Below are positions 7,207 to 9,697 of a stretch of DNA of 9,697 bases, in pieces. Each line of letters starts with the position of its first letter. Positions within the stretch are counted from its first letter, which is position 1. Under the pieces are notes generated by a model that saw nothing but the letters and a program-made list of their open reading frames with translations, did not search any database and was not told the DNA's origin. Source of the stretch: JBAXLO01 sp037134755. GTDB taxonomy: Bacteria; Bacteroidota; Bacteroidia; Bacteroidales; JACABE01. The translations under genes and the position numbers were made by a program. The stretch covers positions 1 through 9,697 of the forward strand of contig JBAXLO010000179.1 in NCBI GenBank assembly GCA_037134755.1, given 5' to 3'.

Positions 7207-7241
7207 TATTTATACCTATCAGGAAGAAAAACCTGACAGGA
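7207..7241. repeat. CCTGACAGG repeat, copy A; possible deoC terminator
   Basis: This 35-bp stretch matches 8315-8349 at 33 of 35 positions in the same orientation. Its arms CCTATCAGG (7215-7223) and CCTGACAGG (7232-7240) form a 9-bp stem with one mismatch. It lies about 40 bp past the deoC stop. As minus-strand RNA it could end or protect the transcript, but no U-tract follows the stem. Confidence 0.6.
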
Positions 7242-7252
7242 ATTGCTTTTTA

Positions 7253-7297
7253 ACTTTAAGTACTTTAGGCACTTCAAGTACTTTAAGTACTTAGTCT
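7253..7297. repeat. tandem 9-bp repeat array, right block, overlapping the deoC stop
   Basis: Five 9-bp units lie in register: actttaagt, actttaggc, acttcaagt, actttaagt, acttagtct. The deoC stop codon (7285-7283) falls in the fourth unit, so the last codons of deoC are made of repeat. The block is inverted relative to 7084-7128. Confidence 0.7.
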
Positions 7298-8107
7298 TAC
7301 AGCTATCTTGTCGGCTAAGCGGCTTGCTCCTATTCTAAAAAGATCTTTGTTGAGCCACTCTGTTCCTAGTATTTCTTTAACTATTTTTAAGTAATTTAAT
7401 GCCTGATCGGTTTCTGCTACACCACCTGCTGCCTTGATGCCTACCTTTTTTCCTGTGTTTAGATAGTGTTCTTTTATGGCTTCAGCCATTACATAGAAAG
7501 CAGTTTCGGTGGCTCCAGGGCTTATCTTTCCTGTAGAAGTCTTTAAGAAATCAGCGCCGGCAGCTATGGCTATTTCGCTTGCTTTGCGCACATTGGTCAA
7601 GGTAAGCAGTTCGCCTGTTTCCAGTATTACTTTTAAATGTACCTTGCCACAATACTCTTTTATGGCGGCTATTTCGTCCTGTACTTTTTGATATTCCCCT
7701 TCCAGCAACGAGCCTCTGGAGATTACCATGTCTATTTCGTCTGCTCCCTCGTCTAATGCGTACTTTACTTCTACCAACTTGACAAACAATGGTGATTGCC
7801 CCGAAGGGAAGGCTCCTGCTACGGAAGCTGTGCGGATAGCTGTGCCTTTTAATGCTTCTTTTACAACAGCTACCAAGGTAGGATACACACATACCGCTGC
7901 CACATTGGGTATATCATAGCCCATTGCTGCAAAGCTCTTGGCTTTGTGGCACAAGGCTATTACTTTTTCGGTAGTATCTGCACCTTCCAATGTAGTTAAG
8001 TCAATGCATTGCATTACTATCTTTAGCGCTTCTTTTTCGGTGTAGCTGCCTAATCCTTTGCCAAGAAGCTGGTTTACTTTAGTTGTTATTTCTGTTTCGT
8101 TTATCAT
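7283..8107 (-). CDS. deoC: deoxyribose-phosphate aldolase
   Basis: This 274-residue cytosolic class I aldolase cleaves 2-deoxy-D-ribose 5-phosphate to glyceraldehyde 3-phosphate and acetaldehyde in deoxynucleoside breakdown. Key sites are all present: CIDLTTL with DTTEKVIALCHKAK (34-57), D126 in DEIDMV, ETGEL (163-167), the Schiff-base K194 in FLKTSTGK, K225 in GIKAAGGV, and FRIGAS near the C-terminus for phosphate binding. Length is close to the roughly 260-residue E. coli enzyme, to which these motifs align clearly. The start at 8107 is the only ATG upstream of the conserved region. No other nucleoside-salvage gene is adjacent. I see no TAnnTTTG promoter in the 160 bp upstream; instead a large palindromic repeat ends 21 bp before the ATG. 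The C-terminal codons and stop lie inside a 9-bp tandem repeat. Confidence 0.95.
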   Translation of the reverse strand: MINETEITTKVNQLLGKGLGSYTEKEALKIVMQCIDLTTLEGADTTEKVIALCHKAKSFAAMGYDIPNVAAVCVYPTLVAVVKEALKGTAIRTASVAGAFPSGQSPLFVKLVEVKYALDEGADEIDMVISRGSLLEGEYQKVQDEIAAIKEYCGKVHLKVILETGELLTLTNVRKASEIAIAAGADFLKTSTGKISPGATETAFYVMAEAIKEHYLNTGKKVGIKAAGGVAETDQALNYLKIVKEILGTEWLNKDLFRIGASRLADKIAVRLST

Positions 8108-8128
8108 TATGATGTTGTTTTACTCCAC

Positions 8129-8195
8129 CTCGACTCCGCTCGGTGACCGCTCGATTCTGCTCGGTGACCGATGAGGGTCGTCGAGCGGAGTCGAG
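8129..8195. repeat. palindromic repeat in the deoC leader
   Basis: A perfect 14-bp inverted repeat, CTCGACTCCGCTCG (8129-8142) and CGAGCGGAGTCGAG (8182-8195), encloses 39 bp. GCTCGGTGACCG occurs twice, at 8138-8149 and 8159-8170. It is GC-rich against AT-rich surroundings and resembles dispersed TCGACTCCGCTCGG repeats I know from Bacteroidota. Transcribed on the minus strand, it would form a strong stem 21 nt before the deoC ATG. Confidence 0.75.
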
Positions 8196-8270
8196 ACGCA
8201 ATTTAAGTTGTCGCCATTGCGAGCTCCATTACTTTCAGTACACCAAGTGATCTGATAAATATTTGAAAGC

Positions 8271-8300
8271 ATCCTGACAGGTTTTCCATCCTGTAAGATA
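8271..8300. repeat. degenerate CCTGACAGG hairpin
   Basis: ATCCTGACAGG (8271-8281), TTTTCCAT, then CCTGTAAGAT form an imperfect inverted repeat of the same family as the copies at 7207-7241 and 8315-8349. It lies opposite in orientation to the latter, so the pair also forms a larger inverted arrangement spanning 8271-8350. Confidence 0.5.
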
Positions 8301-8314
8301 TAATGGCCTTTCTA

Positions 8315-8349
8315 TATTTATACCTGTCAGGAGGAAAAACCTGACAGGA
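8315..8349. repeat. CCTGACAGG repeat, copy B; possible terminator
   Basis: CCTGTCAGG (8323-8331) and CCTGACAGG (8340-8348) form a perfect 9-bp stem around an 8-nt loop. The element is 33/35 identical to the copy at 7207-7241. It lies about 45 bp past the stop of the T9SS cargo gene, the same relative position copy A has to deoC. There is no U-tract on the minus strand, so intrinsic termination is uncertain. Confidence 0.6.
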
Positions 8350-8360
8350 TTTGTCTTCCT

Positions 8361-8396
8361 ATTATTAATTCTTAATTGTTAATTCTTAATTCTTTT
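8361..8396. repeat. AT-rich inverted repeat, left copy
   Basis: This 36-bp sequence matches the reverse complement of 9617-9652 at 34 of 36 positions. It overlaps the last gene's stop codon by two bases. Such attaattgttaattc-type repeats are common between Bacteroidota genes in my recollection, so the pairing may reflect two dispersed copies. Confidence 0.65.
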
Positions 8397-9597
8397 ACCT
8401 AATAAGTGTTACCGTACCTATCTTCTCTATCTTTTCGCCTGTATCTTTTATGGTTCCTGTTATGTGGTAAAGATAAAGACCCATAGGCACGGGCTTGCCT
8501 CTGTATGTGCCATCCCAGCCTTTGTTTTTATCTTCGCTTACAAACGCTAATCCATACCAACGGTAATATATCTCCATCTTAAATGTACTGAACACTGCTT
8601 CTGTTAGTATCTTAAAAGTATTATTATGTCCAATTAAACTAAAAGCTGAGGGAATATATATTGCAGGTGTGTTTGGATTTACACTATCACAATTCTTATA
8701 CATTATATTAATAGTATCGGTAGTTGTAATATTATAATCTGCAAAGTATGCTTTTACCCAATAAGTACCCGGCTGTGTAACGGTGTAAGTACTGTTGGTG
8801 CTGCCATCCTGCCAAGTATAAGTAGCATTAGGCATATTAGGTTTAAGTATTAGGCTTTCGCCGATGCATAAGGTAGTATCATTACCTAAGCTAAAATTAA
8901 AACTGCACTCACATACCGAGACATCATCTACATAAACATAAATTACACCATTTTTACCATTAGGCCAATTAACAATATTATCAAAATTACCTATTGTTAA
9001 GTATTGTTCTCCTCCATTAGCTTTAAAACTATTTGATATTTTTAACCAATGTACAGTATCCAAATTAAAAATATCATTTTGCACTTTTATACCATTACTT
9101 AAAATAGGAAGTACACTATCTTGAACAGAATTATTTGTGAAAAGCATGCCAATTGAATCAAGGAAAATATAATTATTGGGTGGATATCTATACGAATATT
9201 GAGTAAGAGTTATATAAAAATCAGTACAATATCTTCTATTTGCAATTAAAGTATTATTTAATTTTGTTTTTATTGCTTCTCTGTAATCATAATTTGGAAT
9301 AGAAGAGTTTTGATATATTCCTAAACCGGCATAAGCTACTCCATTGTTTGCATATTGAAACCCAAATCCATTTAAAGGAACAGAAGGAGAAAAAAGTGTT
9401 GCTGGAGCACATGCATTGAAATATTCAGTACTTAAGCCCCACCAATATTTACATACATATAAATTACCACTTCCTTCAGGGCAAGTATCTTTTTCTTCAA
9501 AAGAAGGATTGTTAACAAGATTAGGTCCTATTACCTGCTCTTTGGTAGCTAAACCACAAAGCAACAACAATACTATTATATAGAATGCTTTATTCAT
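8395..9597 (-). CDS. secreted protein with degenerate T9SS type B (CHU_C) C-terminal domain
   Basis: This 400-residue protein is predicted to be exported by Sec and then by the type IX secretion system. Residues 1 to about 20 form a signal peptide (FYIIVLLLLCGLATKEQ); C14 does not sit in a good lipobox. NLVNNPSFEEKDTCP (26-40), ACAP and GVAYAGL begin a beta-sandwich anchor-type domain to about 230, of a kind often found in Bacteroidota surface proteins. LGNDTTLCIGESLIL to TQPGTYWVKA (237-283) is a PKD/Ig-like module. IYIPSAFS (313-320) to GTVTLIR (394-400) is the CHU_C sorting domain, with KGWDGTYRGKPVPMGLYLY intact. The usual NGDGxND loop is replaced by LIGHNN, and the YNRWG motif reads YYRWYG. 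It is a single-gene unit with its own promoter. Its ligand or activity cannot be told; the domains suggest adhesion or binding. Confidence 0.87.
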   Translation of the reverse strand: MNKAFYIIVLLLLCGLATKEQVIGPNLVNNPSFEEKDTCPEGSGNLYVCKYWWGLSTEYFNACAPATLFSPSVPLNGFGFQYANNGVAYAGLGIYQNSSIPNYDYREAIKTKLNNTLIANRRYCTDFYITLTQYSYRYPPNNYIFLDSIGMLFTNNSVQDSVLPILSNGIKVQNDIFNLDTVHWLKISNSFKANGGEQYLTIGNFDNIVNWPNGKNGVIYVYVDDVSVCECSFNFSLGNDTTLCIGESLILKPNMPNATYTWQDGSTNSTYTVTQPGTYWVKAYFADYNITTTDTINIMYKNCDSVNPNTPAIYIPSAFSLIGHNNTFKILTEAVFSTFKMEIYYRWYGLAFVSEDKNKGWDGTYRGKPVPMGLYLYHITGTIKDTGEKIEKIGTVTLIR

Positions 9598-9605
9598 AAT
9601 GAGAA

Positions 9606-9637
9606 CAAAAGTACAAAAAAGAATTAATAATTAACAA
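9606..9637 (-). promoter_or_regulatory. promoter of the T9SS cargo gene
   Basis: On the minus strand TACTTTTG (9613-9606) fits the TAnnTTTG consensus, with TTG (9637-9635) 21 bases upstream as a -33 element. The -7 element ends only 8 bases before the ATG, so the transcript should start within a few bases of the start codon. The -33 element lies inside the right AT-rich inverted repeat. Confidence 0.6.
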
Positions 9638-9652
9638 TTAAAAATTAATAAT
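9617..9652. repeat. AT-rich inverted repeat, right copy
   Basis: This is the partner of 8361-8396 in opposite orientation (34/36 identical). The two copies closely bracket the T9SS cargo gene. This copy contains the gene's likely -33 promoter element. The remaining bases to 9697 are AT-rich and show nothing further I can name. Confidence 0.65.
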
Positions 9653-9697
9653 TATTTTTTCTTTTTATTTTGTGTTGTTAATTGGAATATTAATAGT

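Larger units (their letters stand above)
6976..7282. other. deoC-spt intergenic region, 307 bp
   Basis: From the spt side this gap holds the spt leader, the promoter at 7041-7068, the left 9-bp array, the hairpin at 7172-7190, CCTGACAGG copy A and the right 9-bp array. No ORF is visible. The inverted arrays frame the two hairpins as a nested repeat structure. Confidence 0.7.

Noticed and set aside
7551..7892. A 113-residue minus-strand ORF within deoC in another frame
   Set aside because: The composition (many Arg, Ser and His) is that of an out-of-frame reading, and deoC has all its catalytic residues in its own frame.
9555..9597. Lipoprotein signal at C14 of the T9SS cargo protein
   Set aside because: The preceding residues LLL followed by CG do not make a good lipobox, and the sequence fits an ordinary signal peptide.

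Overview
The window looks like a piece of an AT-rich Bacteroidota (Bacteroidetes) chromosome. Four things support this: a CHU_C / type IX secretion 'type B' C-terminal domain, a CarboxypepD_reg-like + DUF5686 outer-membrane protein, a serine palmitoyltransferase closely resembling what I remember of the Bacteroides enzyme, and promoters of the Bacteroidota TAnnTTTG type. All six credible protein genes lie on the minus strand, so transcription runs from high to low coordinates.

Layout, in transcription order. (1) 9597-8395 is a secreted protein with a degenerate T9SS type B sorting domain. It has its own promoter almost touching its start codon, and 36-bp inverted AT-rich repeats (34/36 identical) bound the gene. 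(2) 8107-7283 is deoC, deoxyribose-phosphate aldolase. A strong 14-bp palindromic repeat sits in its leader and an array of 9-bp repeats runs across its stop codon. (3) 6975-900 is a four-gene run: spt (serine palmitoyltransferase), a tandem-GNAT acyltransferase-like protein, an NAD(P)-dependent extended SDR, and a DUF5686 outer-membrane protein. Gaps are 57, 45 and 73 bp, and one good promoter lies upstream of spt.

The four-gene run is the biological highlight. Spt makes 3-ketosphinganine from serine and an acyl thioester. A GNAT-fold acyltransferase and an epimerase-type SDR are the two enzyme classes used with Spt in the Caulobacter ceramide pathway (Spt, bCerS, CerR). The run could therefore encode a compact dihydroceramide module with an outer-membrane protein attached. 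The spt call is firm; the roles of the other three genes in this pathway are inference.

The first 899 bases hold no convincing gene but are full of repeats: two recurrent intergenic motifs, a 32-bp near-palindrome, and a roughly 266-bp MITE-like element (356-621) with 50-bp inverted arms carrying four GAATATAC half-sites, followed by a cluster of small hairpins. The intergenic gaps 6976-7282 and 8108-8394 are likewise built almost entirely of short repeated or palindromic elements. I saw no tRNA, rRNA, CRISPR array, insertion-sequence transposase or origin.
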